Of a DNA stretch of 11,404 nt, positions 1-6,787 are shown piece by piece (position 1 is the stretch's first letter; every line of letters starts with the position of its first letter). The stretch covers positions 1 through 11,404 of the forward strand of contig JBEKAR010000049.1 of assembly GCA_050015815.1 (NCBI GenBank), given 5' to 3'. The notes beneath the pieces are model-generated. The model was not told the DNA's origin, searched no databases, and saw nothing but the letters and a program-made list of their open reading frames with translations. The stretch is from JAJRAL01 sp050015815 (GTDB lineage: Archaea; Thermoplasmatota; Thermoplasmata; Methanomassiliicoccales; UBA472). The position numbers were made by a program, and so were the translations under genes.

Positions 1-1310
1 ACGTGAACCTGAGCCAGATGACATTTTCCGTGGACAACGGAATGTACCCGCTTGGCTCCTGCACCATGAAGTTCAACCCGAAGTATGCCGACGTGCTAGC
101 CTCGCTTCCGACGGTCCAGGACATCCACCCCTATCAGGACGAGGAATCGGTGCAGGGCGCGCTCAGGTTGATGCACGAGCTGGAACACGCGCTGTGCCAG
201 ATCTCGGGGATGGACGCGGTAACGCTCCAGCCGGCGGCGGGGGCGCATGGCGAGCTGACCGGCATGCTGCTGACGAAGGCATATCACAAGAAGTCTGGTC
301 AGGAGAGGACTGAGGTCGTCGTTCCCGACTCAGCTCACGGCACCAACCCGGCGAGCGCGGCGATGGCCGGCTTCCAGGTCATCGAGATACCGTCATCGAA
401 GGAGGGAAGGGTAGATATCGAGGCGCTCAAGGCGGCGGTGACGTCCAAGACGGCGGCGTTCATGATCACCAACCCGAACACCCTCGGTCTTTTCGAATCG
501 GACATCCAGGAGGTCTCGGACGTGGTGCACGACACTGGTGCGTTGCTCTACTACGACGGGGCGAACCTGAACGCGGTGATGGGCCGCACCACCCCAGGCA
601 AGATGGACTTCGACATCGTCCACTTCAACCTGCACAAGACGTTCGCCACACCCCACGGAGGCGGCGGGCCAGGAGCGGGACCGGTCGGCGTCAAAGCGAG
701 GATCGAGCCTTTCCTTCCTGTGCCGCGCGTCGTGGAGCGGAACGGAGCATTCCACTTCGATTACGACAGGCCGGATTCGATCGGCAAGGTCAGGGCGTTC
801 CACGGCAACTTCGCCGCTCTGGTGCGAGCCTACGCCTATATCCTAAGGAAGGGCGGCAACGGGCTGCAACAAGCGTCGGAGAGGGCGGTGCTCAACGCGA
901 ACTACCTGAAGCACGAGCTGCAGGAAGTCTACCCCGTGCCATACGGCGAAGTCTGCAAGCACGAGTTCGTCGTCAGCGGCAAGAGGCTCAAGGAGGAGAA
1001 GGGCGTCAGGACGCTCGACGTCGCGAAGAGGTTGCTCGACTATGGATACCACGCCCCGACGATCTACTTCCCTGGTCTGGTCGAGGAGGCGATGATGATC
1101 GAGCCGACCGAGACGGAGACGAAGGAGACGCTCGACGGATTCGCGGCGACGCTGAAGAAGATTGCCACGGAGGATGCTGAAACGATCAAGTCGGCGCCTC
1201 ATAACGCGGCGGCAACGCGCGTCGACGAGGTGTACGCGGCGAAGGAAGCTATCCTGAGTTGGCGCGTCTACAAGAGGAAGATGGCGAAGGAAGAGAAAGA
1301 GAATAGCTGA
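1..1310 (+). CDS. gcvPB: Glycine dehydrogenase (decarboxylating) subunit 2, partial at 5' end
   Basis: This is the C-terminal half of the split P-protein of the glycine cleavage system. It is the PLP enzyme that decarboxylates glycine and passes the aminomethyl group to the lipoyl H-protein in the cytoplasm. The visible 436 codons carry the family's YPLGSCTMK segment near the start, SAHGTNPASAAMAGF, the DGANLNAVMG strand and the PLP-lysine motif NLHKTFATPHGGGGPG. The Schiff-base lysine codon lies at about 636-638. The family normally has several dozen more residues before the LSQM..SVD segment, and the frame is open to base 1, so the true start lies outside the window. The GTG at base 3 is not a credible start. 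The stop is TGA at 1308-1310, eight bases from the converging DedA stop. Subunit 1 and the T- and H-proteins are not in view and may lie upstream. The family assignment is very secure. Confidence 0.96.
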   Translation, partial: VNLSQMTFSVDNGMYPLGSCTMKFNPKYADVLASLPTVQDIHPYQDEESVQGALRLMHELEHALCQISGMDAVTLQPAAGAHGELTGMLLTKAYHKKSGQERTEVVVPDSAHGTNPASAAMAGFQVIEIPSSKEGRVDIEALKAAVTSKTAAFMITNPNTLGLFESDIQEVSDVVHDTGALLYYDGANLNAVMGRTTPGKMDFDIVHFNLHKTFATPHGGGGPGAGPVGVKARIEPFLPVPRVVERNGAFHFDYDRPDSIGKVRAFHGNFAALVRAYAYILRKGGNGLQQASERAVLNANYLKHELQEVYPVPYGEVCKHEFVVSGKRLKEEKGVRTLDVAKRLLDYGYHAPTIYFPGLVEEAMMIEPTETETKETLDGFAATLKKIATEDAETIKSAPHNAAATRVDEVYAAKEAILSWRVYKRKMAKEEKENS

Positions 1311-1318
1311 AGCGCAGC

Positions 1319-1945
1319 TCAGACCTTCGCCTGTTGCCTTGCCTTCTTCTTCCTCACGACAAGGAAGTACCAGAGGAGAACGGCCACCGTCCCGACCACG
1401 ACGACGATCGTGATGGGCAGGCTGACCTGCTCGACGGCCTGCCAATTCGTTCCGAGCAGGAAGCCGGCGTATGCGAGGATGGAGCACCAGATGAGTGAGC
1501 CGACGAACGTCAGTACGGAGAAGCGCGGCACGTTCATCTTCGCCAGCCCAGCGGGCAGCGATATGAAGGTGCGCACGACTGGGAGTAAACGAGAACCGAA
1601 GACGGTCAGATCGCCGTGCTTGTGGAACCACGCCTCAGTGCCGTCGATTGTCTTCTGATTGACGTGCAATGCGCGTCCGTAGCGATGGACGAGAGCCCTC
1701 CCCCCGAGGTCACCGATATAGTAGGCGATGAGCGACCCGGCAAGACAGCCGAAGGTGCCGGCGAGGATCACTCCGACGAGGTCGAGCCGACCTTCGAAGG
1801 CGAGCCATCCGCCGAAGGTCAACACAACCTCGCTGGGAACGGGCAAGAGCATGCTCTCCAGGGTCATCAGGAAGAAGATGCCTATCAGCCCGCCGCCGGC
1901 GATGAAGTCCTTCATCGACTGAATCGCCCAGGTGACAATGTCCAT
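1319..1945 (-). CDS. DedA family (SNARE-associated/VTT) integral membrane protein
   Basis: This 208-residue polytopic membrane protein belongs to the DedA family. The family is linked to membrane homeostasis, and some members flip undecaprenyl phosphate or phospholipids; the archaeal substrate is not known to me. Two hallmark segments are present: LESMLLPVPSE (residues 29-39), with its acidic residues and prolines in the first re-entrant region, and SRLLPVVRTFISLPAGLAKM (118-137), with the conserved arginines. Hydrophobic helices fall at roughly 18-48, 55-80, 142-165 and 175-197, and the C-terminus ends in a basic cytoplasmic-type tail. The length is normal for the family. The ATG at 1945 is preferred because a TATA-like box lies about 28 bp upstream, which suggests a leaderless transcript. 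The gene converges with gcvPB and is followed by no obvious hairpin terminator. Confidence 0.93.
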   Translation of the reverse strand: MDIVTWAIQSMKDFIAGGGLIGIFFLMTLESMLLPVPSEVVLTFGGWLAFEGRLDLVGVILAGTFGCLAGSLIAYYIGDLGGRALVHRYGRALHVNQKTIDGTEAWFHKHGDLTVFGSRLLPVVRTFISLPAGLAKMNVPRFSVLTFVGSLIWCSILAYAGFLLGTNWQAVEQVSLPITIVVVVGTVAVLLWYFLVVRKKKARQQAKV

Positions 1946-1969
1946 CTTCGACGAACATCGCTACGCCAG

Positions 1970-1978
1970 TGATAAAGG
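1970..1978 (-). promoter_or_regulatory. Probable archaeal TATA box for the DedA gene
   Basis: On the minus strand this reads CTTTATCAC behind a purine-rich CGAAGC, resembling an archaeal BRE plus TATA element. Its centre is about 28 bp before the ATG at 1945, so transcription would begin at or within a few bases of the start codon. No Shine-Dalgarno sequence is seen. The call rests on motif and spacing only. Confidence 0.4.
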
Positions 1979-2024
1979 CTTCGGGCGGAACAATTGACCA
2001 AGTCAAATGGGGATGCCAGCTTTT

Positions 2025-3041
2025 TCAGCCGATGATATTGATATGCCGTCCAACGCCCTCGCGGTTCGCCGCCTCGTAGACGAGCTTCGCCGTGAGGCAA
2101 TCCTGTACCGCCAGTCCAGTGGAGCAGAAGACCGTTATCTCGTCATCAGACATCCTTCCAGGCTTCGTCCCCGCGGCAATCTCCCCTATCTCCGCGTCGA
2201 CGTCCTCCTTCACCAGCTCGCCTTTGCTCAGGGGCACGTTGATCTCGCCAGAGTGCGAGGCTTGCTCCCAATCGTCGATGACCAGGTAGGCGCGCTTGAG
2301 GATCCTCGGGTCCATCTCCTGCTTGCCCGGCGCGTCCGCGCCGATGCAATTGAAGTGCATACCTGGGGCAATCCACTCGTCTTCAACGATGGGCGCTCTG
2401 GACGGGGTAACGGTGGTGACGATATCGGCACCGCGGACGCAGTCCTCTGCCGTCTCCGCTAGCTTGATGCCTCCTATCTGCCAGCTGTACTCCTTCTTCA
2501 GCTCGCGGACCAGCGCCTTCGCCTTGTCCCGGTAGAGATCGAATACCCGCACCTCGTCGAGCGCCTCGTACATTGAGACGAGCCCGAGGGCCTGGGTCCT
2601 CGCCTGGCTTCCGGCGCCGATCAGTCCAGCGACCTTCGGTTCTTTCCGTGCCAGGTATTTCGAGGCAATCGCGCCAGCGGCTCCGGTCCGCATCGCGGCA
2701 ATATGCGTCGCATCCATAAACGCCATCGGCTCGCCGGTCCTCGGGTCGATCAGAATCAGGGAGGCCATGACCGTCCTCAGCCCGTACTTCGCGTTCTGCG
2801 GATGGACGTTGACGATCTTGACCGCGGCGACCCCCTCGTCCGGGACGTACGAGGGCATGGTGCGGAGATCCCCGTCCTGCTCAGGGAAGAAGAGGTAACT
2901 TTTCGGCGGCATCTGGACCCGGCCCAGTCCCTTGAAACGGAACGCCTTCTCGACCGCCACCAGCACTTCGCCCATATCGAGCAGTCGCCTCACCTGGTTT
3001 CCGGTGAGGATCAGAGTCTGAACCTGGACTTCGTCCGCCAA
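2025..3041 (-). CDS. Alanine dehydrogenase / ornithine cyclodeaminase family protein
   Basis: This is an NAD-dependent amino-acid enzyme of the ornithine cyclodeaminase/mu-crystallin family. The whole length resembles what I remember of the archaeal alanine dehydrogenase of Archaeoglobus (L-alanine + NAD = pyruvate + ammonia + NADH). Counting from a GTG at 3077, it shows MPPKSYL (56-62), DLRTMP with the substrate-binding arginine (70-75), VKIVN with the catalytic-site lysine (86-90), a Rossmann loop GLIGAGSQA (151-159) and IGADAPGKQEMD with the active-site aspartate (245-256). The start is uncertain. The longest frame begins with GTG at 3077, but that precedes the predicted transcription start. 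I favour TTG at 3041 (338 residues), which has GGAGTG six bases upstream and begins just before the TLILT segment that opens the Archaeoglobus protein. Family members also include ornithine cyclodeaminases and imine reductases, so the substrate is likely but not certain. It stands alone, divergent from tmk. Confidence 0.88.
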   Translation of the reverse strand: MADEVQVQTLILTGNQVRRLLDMGEVLVAVEKAFRFKGLGRVQMPPKSYLFFPEQDGDLRTMPSYVPDEGVAAVKIVNVHPQNAKYGLRTVMASLILIDPRTGEPMAFMDATHIAAMRTGAAGAIASKYLARKEPKVAGLIGAGSQARTQALGLVSMYEALDEVRVFDLYRDKAKALVRELKKEYSWQIGGIKLAETAEDCVRGADIVTTVTPSRAPIVEDEWIAPGMHFNCIGADAPGKQEMDPRILKRAYLVIDDWEQASHSGEINVPLSKGELVKEDVDAEIGEIAAGTKPGRMSDDEITVFCSTGLAVQDCLTAKLVYEAANREGVGRHINIIG

Positions 3042-3047
3042 CCTAAT

Positions 3048-3053
3048 CACTCC
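3048..3053 (-). promoter_or_regulatory. Shine-Dalgarno site favouring a TTG start for the alanine dehydrogenase-like gene
   Basis: The minus strand reads GGAGTG here, six bases before TTG at 3041-3039. Neither the GTG at 3077 nor the GTG at 3050, which lies inside this motif, has a well-spaced site. This supports a start at 3041, close to the start expected by homology. Confidence 0.4.
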
Positions 3054-3085
3054 ATGCGGTCGCGAACCCGCAAACACCTCACCCC

Positions 3086-3093
3086 GTTTAAAG
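3086..3093 (-). promoter_or_regulatory. Probable TATA box for the alanine dehydrogenase-like gene
   Basis: The minus strand reads CTTTAAAC behind CGAATT, a plausible BRE/TATA pair in the 98-bp gap between two divergent genes. A transcript starting about 26 bp downstream, near 3063, would exclude the GTG at 3077 and leave a leader of about 22 bases before the TTG at 3041. The core TTTAAA is a palindrome, but it is too far from tmk (about 100 bp) to be that gene's usual box. Confidence 0.4.
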
Positions 3094-3184
3094 AATTCGT
3101 GGTTCGTGAGAGCACGCCACCAGTGACGGATTTGTCCTCTGACGCGTCGACGCCTTTTTCTCCGAGAATGATATAGTGGCCTTC

Positions 3185-3859
3185 ATGTGCGCCATGGCCG
3201 AGGAAGAGGAGGAGCCAGTAGCGACGGCCGAGAACGCCGCGGCCTCAGCGCGTGCCCTGTTCGTGGTCTTCGAGGGAATAGATGGCTCGGGCAAGAGCAC
3301 GGTGGCGCGGGGAGTCTACGACGCGCTCTCCCGCGAGATGCCGGGGAGGGTCATGCTCACAGCCGAGCCCACTGACTCATGGCTGGGCGATTGCGTTAGG
3401 CGTGCGAACGCCGAGGGAACGGACGAGTTCGCCGAGGCACTTCTATTCGTAGCGGACCGTGCGCAGCACGGACTGCTGATCAAGACTTGGCTCGAGCAGG
3501 GAATGATCGTCATATCGGACCGGTACTTCAGTTCAACTTTGGCCTATCAGGGAGCGCTGCTGAAGTCGCAGATCGGAGGAACGAAGGCGGCGCTCGAATG
3601 GCTGAGGGAGGTCAACCGGCCGATCATCGTGCCGCCTGACCTCACGCTCCTCTTGACCGTCAAGGTCAACACCGCCGTGGACCGACTGGCATCGCGCGGG
3701 AAGAAGACGAAGTTCGAGGACCTGGACTACCTCCACGACGTTGACCTGATCTACCGCGGCCTGGCGATGGAGGACCCCTCGTTCTTCACCCTGGATGCGT
3801 CCAAGCCAGAGGGCGAGGTCATAAAGCAGGCGCTCAGGGCGATCCGCAACAAGTTATAA
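3185..3859 (+). CDS. tmk: Thymidylate kinase (dTMP kinase)
   Basis: This enzyme phosphorylates dTMP to dTDP with ATP in the cytoplasmic dTTP pathway. The Walker A loop FEGIDGSGKST is complete and is followed by the EPTD segment of the nucleotide-binding region. The DRYFSSTLAYQG motif, with the DRY triad of thymidylate kinases, and a LID-like stretch RGKKTKFEDLDYL are also present. The P-loop begins about 30 residues in, so the protein carries an unusual Glu/Ala-rich N-terminal extension with five consecutive glutamates compared with members that start only a few residues before the P-loop. The frame opens with GTG at 3176. ATG at 3185 or 3194 is equally possible, and a weak GATATAG box at about 3170-3176 does not decide between them. 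The stop TAA overlaps the TATA box of coaBC. The family call is secure; the start is not. Confidence 0.94.
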   Translation: MCAMAEEEEEPVATAENAAASARALFVVFEGIDGSGKSTVARGVYDALSREMPGRVMLTAEPTDSWLGDCVRRANAEGTDEFAEALLFVADRAQHGLLIKTWLEQGMIVISDRYFSSTLAYQGALLKSQIGGTKAALEWLREVNRPIIVPPDLTLLLTVKVNTAVDRLASRGKKTKFEDLDYLHDVDLIYRGLAMEDPSFFTLDASKPEGEVIKQALRAIRNKL

Positions 3860-3860
3860 A
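3854..3860 (+). promoter_or_regulatory. TATA box for coaBC, overlapping the tmk stop codon
   Basis: TTATAAA spans the tmk stop codon (TAA at 3857-3859) and is preceded by an A-rich CAACAAG that could act as BRE. Its centre lies 26 bp before the ATG at 3883, the classic archaeal TATA-to-start-site distance. This predicts a leaderless coaBC transcript and selects the 3883 ATG over the in-frame TTG at 3874. Confidence 0.5.
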
Positions 3861-3882
3861 GGAAGCACGAGGATTGGGACTC

Positions 3883-5082
3883 ATGCATCCCACGGACGGC
3901 CTCAGAGGGACCGAGAGCAACAAGCTCCAGGGACGGAAGATCGTCCTTGGAATAACCGGGAGCATCGCCGCCGTCGAATGCTTCGAGCTAGCTAGGGAAC
4001 TCATTCGTCACGGGGCCGAGGTCCACGCCGTCCTCAGCGACTCGGCTCAGGACGTCGTCACGTCCTGGGCCATGGCCTTCGCGACCGGGAACGACGTCAT
4101 CGACGTCATAGACTGGAGGGTGCAGCACGTTTCGCTTCTCGGCAGCGTCCCGGACAAGGCTGATCTTCTGCTCATCGCTCCGTCCACCGCGAACACGATT
4201 TCGAAGATCGCCTGCGGGATAGACGACACGCCGGTCACGACGATGGCGACTACCGCTCTGGGCTCGGGCGTCCCGATACTGATCGCCCCGGCGATGCATC
4301 TGGCGATGTACCATAACCCCGCCGTCCAAAAGCACGTCAAGACGCTGAAGGAGATCGGGGTCGGTTTCATCGGGCCTCGCATCGAGGGAGGAAAGGCGAA
4401 GGTCGCCACGATCGAGGAGATCGTCGAGGCGGTCATCAGGCGCCTGGGCAAGAACGACCTCGCGGGCCGGCAGGTGCTGGTCATCGGCGGTTCCTCGGAA
4501 GAGTCAATCGACGAGATGAGAATCATCACGAACAGGGGAAGCGGCGAGACTGCGGTAGAGATCGCCAAGGCGGCGTACGAACGTGGCGCAGACCTAAAGC
4601 TCTGGATGGGGAGGGCGACCGTCCCTGTACCGAGCTTCATTGCGACAAAACGCTTCTCGACGATCGCGGACCTGTTTGCACTGGCTAACGGTCTGAAGGG
4701 CGACATCGTAATCGTACCGGCCGCCCTTTCGGATTTCGCGCCGAAGCCGGCAGAGGGAAAGCTCCCATCCGAGACGAAGGACGTCGTGCTCAATCTCTGT
4801 GCGCTGCCGAAGGTCCTGGACAGATTGCGCGAGGGGTCGAAGGTGCTGGTCGGATTCAAGGCAGAATCCGGCGTGACTGAGGCAGTGCTCCTAGCGAAGG
4901 CGTCGAAGCGCCTCAAGGATGCTAAGCTCGATCTAGTCGTGGCGAACGACCTGAGGGACGTCACATCGGGGAGGACCAAAGCGTTCATCGTCGGCGCGAA
5001 GAAGACGCGTAAGGTCGACGGGACGAAGGTCGAACTGGCGACTGCTCTGATTGACGACATCGTCGATCTCAAGGCCAGGTAA
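3883..5082 (+). CDS. coaBC: Bifunctional phosphopantothenoylcysteine decarboxylase / phosphopantothenate-cysteine ligase
   Basis: This two-domain flavoprotein of coenzyme A synthesis joins cysteine to 4'-phosphopantothenate (CoaB) and decarboxylates the product to 4'-phosphopantetheine (CoaC). From ATG 3883 it has 399 residues, a normal length. The N-terminal domain has the FMN loop GITGSIAA (23-30), QHVSL with the catalytic histidine (H82) and APSTANTISKIACGI (99-113). The C-terminal ligase domain has GGSSEESID (202-210), ITNRGSG (215-221), a strand-loop around ALSDFAPKPAEGKL, VGFKAES and the VANDL motif. Two decarboxylase landmarks differ from bacteria: PAMH replaces PxMN, and the flap region GFIGPRIEGGKA has no cysteine. 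I believe archaeal homologues share at least part of this. The ATG is supported by a TATA box 26 bp upstream. Pantoate kinase begins four bases after the stop, so the two genes form an operon in the same pathway. Confidence 0.94.
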   Translation: MHPTDGLRGTESNKLQGRKIVLGITGSIAAVECFELARELIRHGAEVHAVLSDSAQDVVTSWAMAFATGNDVIDVIDWRVQHVSLLGSVPDKADLLLIAPSTANTISKIACGIDDTPVTTMATTALGSGVPILIAPAMHLAMYHNPAVQKHVKTLKEIGVGFIGPRIEGGKAKVATIEEIVEAVIRRLGKNDLAGRQVLVIGGSSEESIDEMRIITNRGSGETAVEIAKAAYERGADLKLWMGRATVPVPSFIATKRFSTIADLFALANGLKGDIVIVPAALSDFAPKPAEGKLPSETKDVVLNLCALPKVLDRLREGSKVLVGFKAESGVTEAVLLAKASKRLKDAKLDLVVANDLRDVTSGRTKAFIVGAKKTRKVDGTKVELATALIDDIVDLKAR

Positions 5083-5086
5083 TCTG

Positions 5087-5959
5087 ATGAAGGTCCGGTC
5101 GTTCTGCCCGGGTCACATCACCGGTTTCTTTCAGATCGTGGAGCACGGGGACCCGCTTCGGAGCGGTTCGAGAGGCGCGGGCATGTGCGTCGACCTTGGG
5201 GCGAGATGCGAACTAGCAGCGGGACCTGGATCAGGCAAGGTCAGCGTGAGGCTCGACCGGTCCTTCGAGGACGCACCAGTAACGGTCGACGCGGTGAAAG
5301 GGCTTCCTGGGTCAAATGGCATGGACTTCGAGGTTGCGATCGAGAATGAGCTTCCTATCGGTCAGGGATTCGGCATGAGCGCGGCAGGGGCCGTCGCGGC
5401 ATCCCTGGCGGCCTCTGTCACCCTAGGTCTTGGAAGGGAAGAGGCGATCAAGTCGGCGCACCTCGCCGAGCTGAAGAACCGGACCGGATTGGGCGATGTG
5501 GCCGCTCTCTACCGAGGTGGGGTGACGTTCAGGAGGAAGGAGGGTATCCCTCCCTACGGTCAGATCGATCGGATCGAGGGCGACCCGCCACTGGTGCTCT
5601 GCGTGGTGGGCAGGCCCTTCTCGACGGCCATTGCGCTCTCGGACCGATCGATCAGAGAGAAGGTGAACGCGGCAGGATCGGAGTGCGTGGAGCACCTCGC
5701 CGAATCTCCAGACCTCGACGCGTTGATGAAGCTTTCAAGAAGATTCATGAAGCGCACCGGCCTGGCCGAGACGAAAGTGGAGGTTGCGGTAGCGGCGGCG
5801 GAGGAGGTCGGAGGCAGGGCCTCGATGGTCATGCTAGGAGGTTCGTTGTTCGCTCTGGGCGATCCTGAGAAGCTCGCGGACGTCCTCCAGCACCACGGAC
5901 GGATCTACCGGACCCGGGTGGACCTTCTTGGCCCCAGGGTGATCTCGAAAGAAATCTAG
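5087..5959 (+). CDS. Pantoate kinase (GHMP kinase family)
   Basis: This archaea-specific enzyme phosphorylates pantoate to 4-phosphopantoate. In most archaea it replaces the bacterial pantothenate synthetase/pantothenate kinase route together with phosphopantothenate synthetase. The 290 residues start with SFCPGHITGFF, the signature N-terminus of this subfamily, and contain the GHMP ATP-binding motif PIGQGFGMSA (90-99), the GLGDV segment (135-139) and a C-terminal MLGGSLFALG loop (249-258). ATG 5087 is chosen because the homologous N-terminus begins there and it lies four bases after the coaBC stop; the in-frame TTG at 5051 would overlap coaBC and add unrelated residues. An AGGT at 5077-5080 is a weak ribosome site, so reading probably depends on coaBC translation. 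The partner phosphopantothenate synthetase is not in the window. Confidence 0.92.
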   Translation: MKVRSFCPGHITGFFQIVEHGDPLRSGSRGAGMCVDLGARCELAAGPGSGKVSVRLDRSFEDAPVTVDAVKGLPGSNGMDFEVAIENELPIGQGFGMSAAGAVAASLAASVTLGLGREEAIKSAHLAELKNRTGLGDVAALYRGGVTFRRKEGIPPYGQIDRIEGDPPLVLCVVGRPFSTAIALSDRSIREKVNAAGSECVEHLAESPDLDALMKLSRRFMKRTGLAETKVEVAVAAAEEVGGRASMVMLGGSLFALGDPEKLADVLQHHGRIYRTRVDLLGPRVISKEI

Positions 5960-5972
5960 TCTGGGTCACTCG

Positions 5973-5980
5973 TTAAATAT
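5973..5980 (+). promoter_or_regulatory. TATA box for the duplicated membrane protein gene
   Basis: TTAAATAT sits in the 43-bp gap after pantoate kinase, centred 26-27 bp before the ATG at 6003. This spacing is what a leaderless archaeal transcript would show, and there is no Shine-Dalgarno sequence before the ATG. It suggests that the membrane protein is transcribed separately from the coaBC operon. Confidence 0.5.
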
Positions 5981-6002
5981 CGGCATCACTTTTCTCAGCA
6001 TC

Positions 6003-6473
6003 ATGGGAACGGAGGGGCAGATGCCGATCCCGACGCGGATGCCGGGATTCGCCTGGAGGGTATCGGCCAGCATTATCCTAGGGTTCGGCTGGCTCGCGTT
6101 CCTTGTGATCTGGCTTTTCTTCTATGCCCAGAATTGGGACGTTTACCAGAACCTTGCGATCATCTTCGTTTCGATCGTAATCGTCATCGGAGGCCTGGCG
6201 GCGATGTGGACCTCGTTCGGCATGAGGATGGCGGATCGGGCAGAGGCGGCCGGCGGGATGCCCTGGCGTCCCGAGATGCGGCACTGGCGCAGGCGCAGCA
6301 TCGTCCCTATGATCCTCTGGTTGGCGTGGCTCGTGTTCCTGATCATTTGGTTGTTCTTCTACGCGGGCGACTACAACGTGTACCAGAACTTCGCAATCCT
6401 GATCGTCTCGCTGATAATCGTCGGCGGGGTCTCTTCGGTCATCTGGAGAACGACCTGGCGCTGGAATCATTGA
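6003..6473 (+). CDS. Four-helix membrane protein built from two copies of a two-helix unit
   Basis: I do not recognise a named family. The 156-residue protein has no signal peptide and four strongly hydrophobic segments, at about 20-42, 50-70, 100-121 and 129-148, separated by a polar, basic middle loop (72-100). Residues 30-64 and 109-142 are copies of each other, with about 23 of 34 aligned positions identical, including the shared IWLFFYA, the VYQN turn and a final GG. Each unit is therefore helix, short aromatic/acidic turn (QNWD or GDYN), VYQN, helix. An even number of helices puts both ends on the same side. The start ATG 6003 is supported by a TATA box 26 bp upstream; an ATG at 6021 is a second option. 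The gene converges with the DUF357 gene, with a 19-bp gap. A scaffold or small-complex role is possible but unproven. Confidence 0.85.
   Translation: MGTEGQMPIPTRMPGFAWRVSASIILGFGWLAFLVIWLFFYAQNWDVYQNLAIIFVSIVIVIGGLAAMWTSFGMRMADRAEAAGGMPWRPEMRHWRRRSIVPMILWLAWLVFLIIWLFFYAGDYNVYQNFAILIVSLIIVGGVSSVIWRTTWRWNH
6090..6428 (+). repeat. Internal tandem duplication in the membrane protein (units 6090-6194 and 6327-6428)
   Basis: The two units encode residues 30-64 and 109-142 and share the order tryptophan, hydrophobic helix ending in IWLFFYA, four variable polar residues, VYQN, hydrophobic helix, GG. The DNA copies have diverged in third positions, so the duplication is old rather than recent. The second unit lacks one residue before the GG. 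Confidence 0.85.
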
Positions 6474-6492
6474 AAGGGACTCTGCGGCGAGC

Positions 6493-6786
6493 TCACTCAT
6501 AGAGGGTGAACAGCCTGTCGTCCTCGCCGACGTCGAACAGCCCGATTCGCGCTCCAGCGTCCAGCCACCCATGGGCATAATTCACGCAGGCGAAGGCGTT
6601 CACGTAGTCGCCGTCGTCGCGGAAGTGCTTGGCGTCCGAGTAGTAGGCGCTCGCCATCTCGAGGAAGCTCTCGGCGAGCTTTCGGTTGAACGAACGCACG
6701 GGCGACGAGATCTTCAGCTTGTCAAGCGCACGTTTGGTGATGTCCAGGTACTTGTCGACCTTCTCCTCGGTGAGACGGTCCTGCAC
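6493..6786 (-). CDS. DUF357 family protein
   Basis: This 97-residue soluble, mostly helical protein matches the archaeal DUF357 family by memory of its hallmark: an alternating acidic/aromatic helix (YYSDAKHFRDDGDYVNAFACVN) leading into YAHGWLDAGARIGLF. No biochemical function is established that I know of. The start is GTG at 6786, one base after the stop of the upstream HerA-like gene, with a strong GGAGGG ribosome site six bases before it inside the herA 3' end. The tight spacing makes co-expression with HerA very likely. It contains no metal-binding cysteines and only one cysteine (in FACVN), so it is not a zinc-ribbon protein. A helical adaptor or partner role is an inference from size and context only. 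Confidence 0.88.
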   Translation of the reverse strand: MQDRLTEEKVDKYLDITKRALDKLKISSPVRSFNRKLAESFLEMASAYYSDAKHFRDDGDYVNAFACVNYAHGWLDAGARIGLFDVGEDDRLFTLYE

Positions 6787-6787
6787 C

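Noticed and set aside
1311..1318. Possible bidirectional terminator between gcvPB and the DedA gene
   Set aside because: The eight-base gap holds no hairpin or T-run. Any stop signal must lie within the coding ends, and none is visible.
843..1631. A 262-codon minus-strand frame running across gcvPB and the DedA gene
   Set aside because: The translation is extremely Arg/Leu-rich without domains, and it crosses two clear genes in other frames.
3170..3176. GATATAG as a TATA box for tmk
   Set aside because: The spacing to the candidate starts (12 and 21 bp to the ATGs, overlapping the GTG) does not fit the usual 26 bp, so I did not list it as a promoter.
4047..5072. A 341-codon minus-strand open frame opposite coaBC
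   Set aside because: It is fully antisense to a well-supported gene, has a Ser/Thr/Arg-rich low-complexity translation and shows no motif. Long antisense frames are expected in GC-rich coding DNA.
6078..6578. A minus-strand 166-codon frame covering the membrane protein gene
   Set aside because: It is the reverse reading of the duplicated membrane gene and is rich in Arg, Asp and Pro. The plus-strand frame has clear helices and a promoter.
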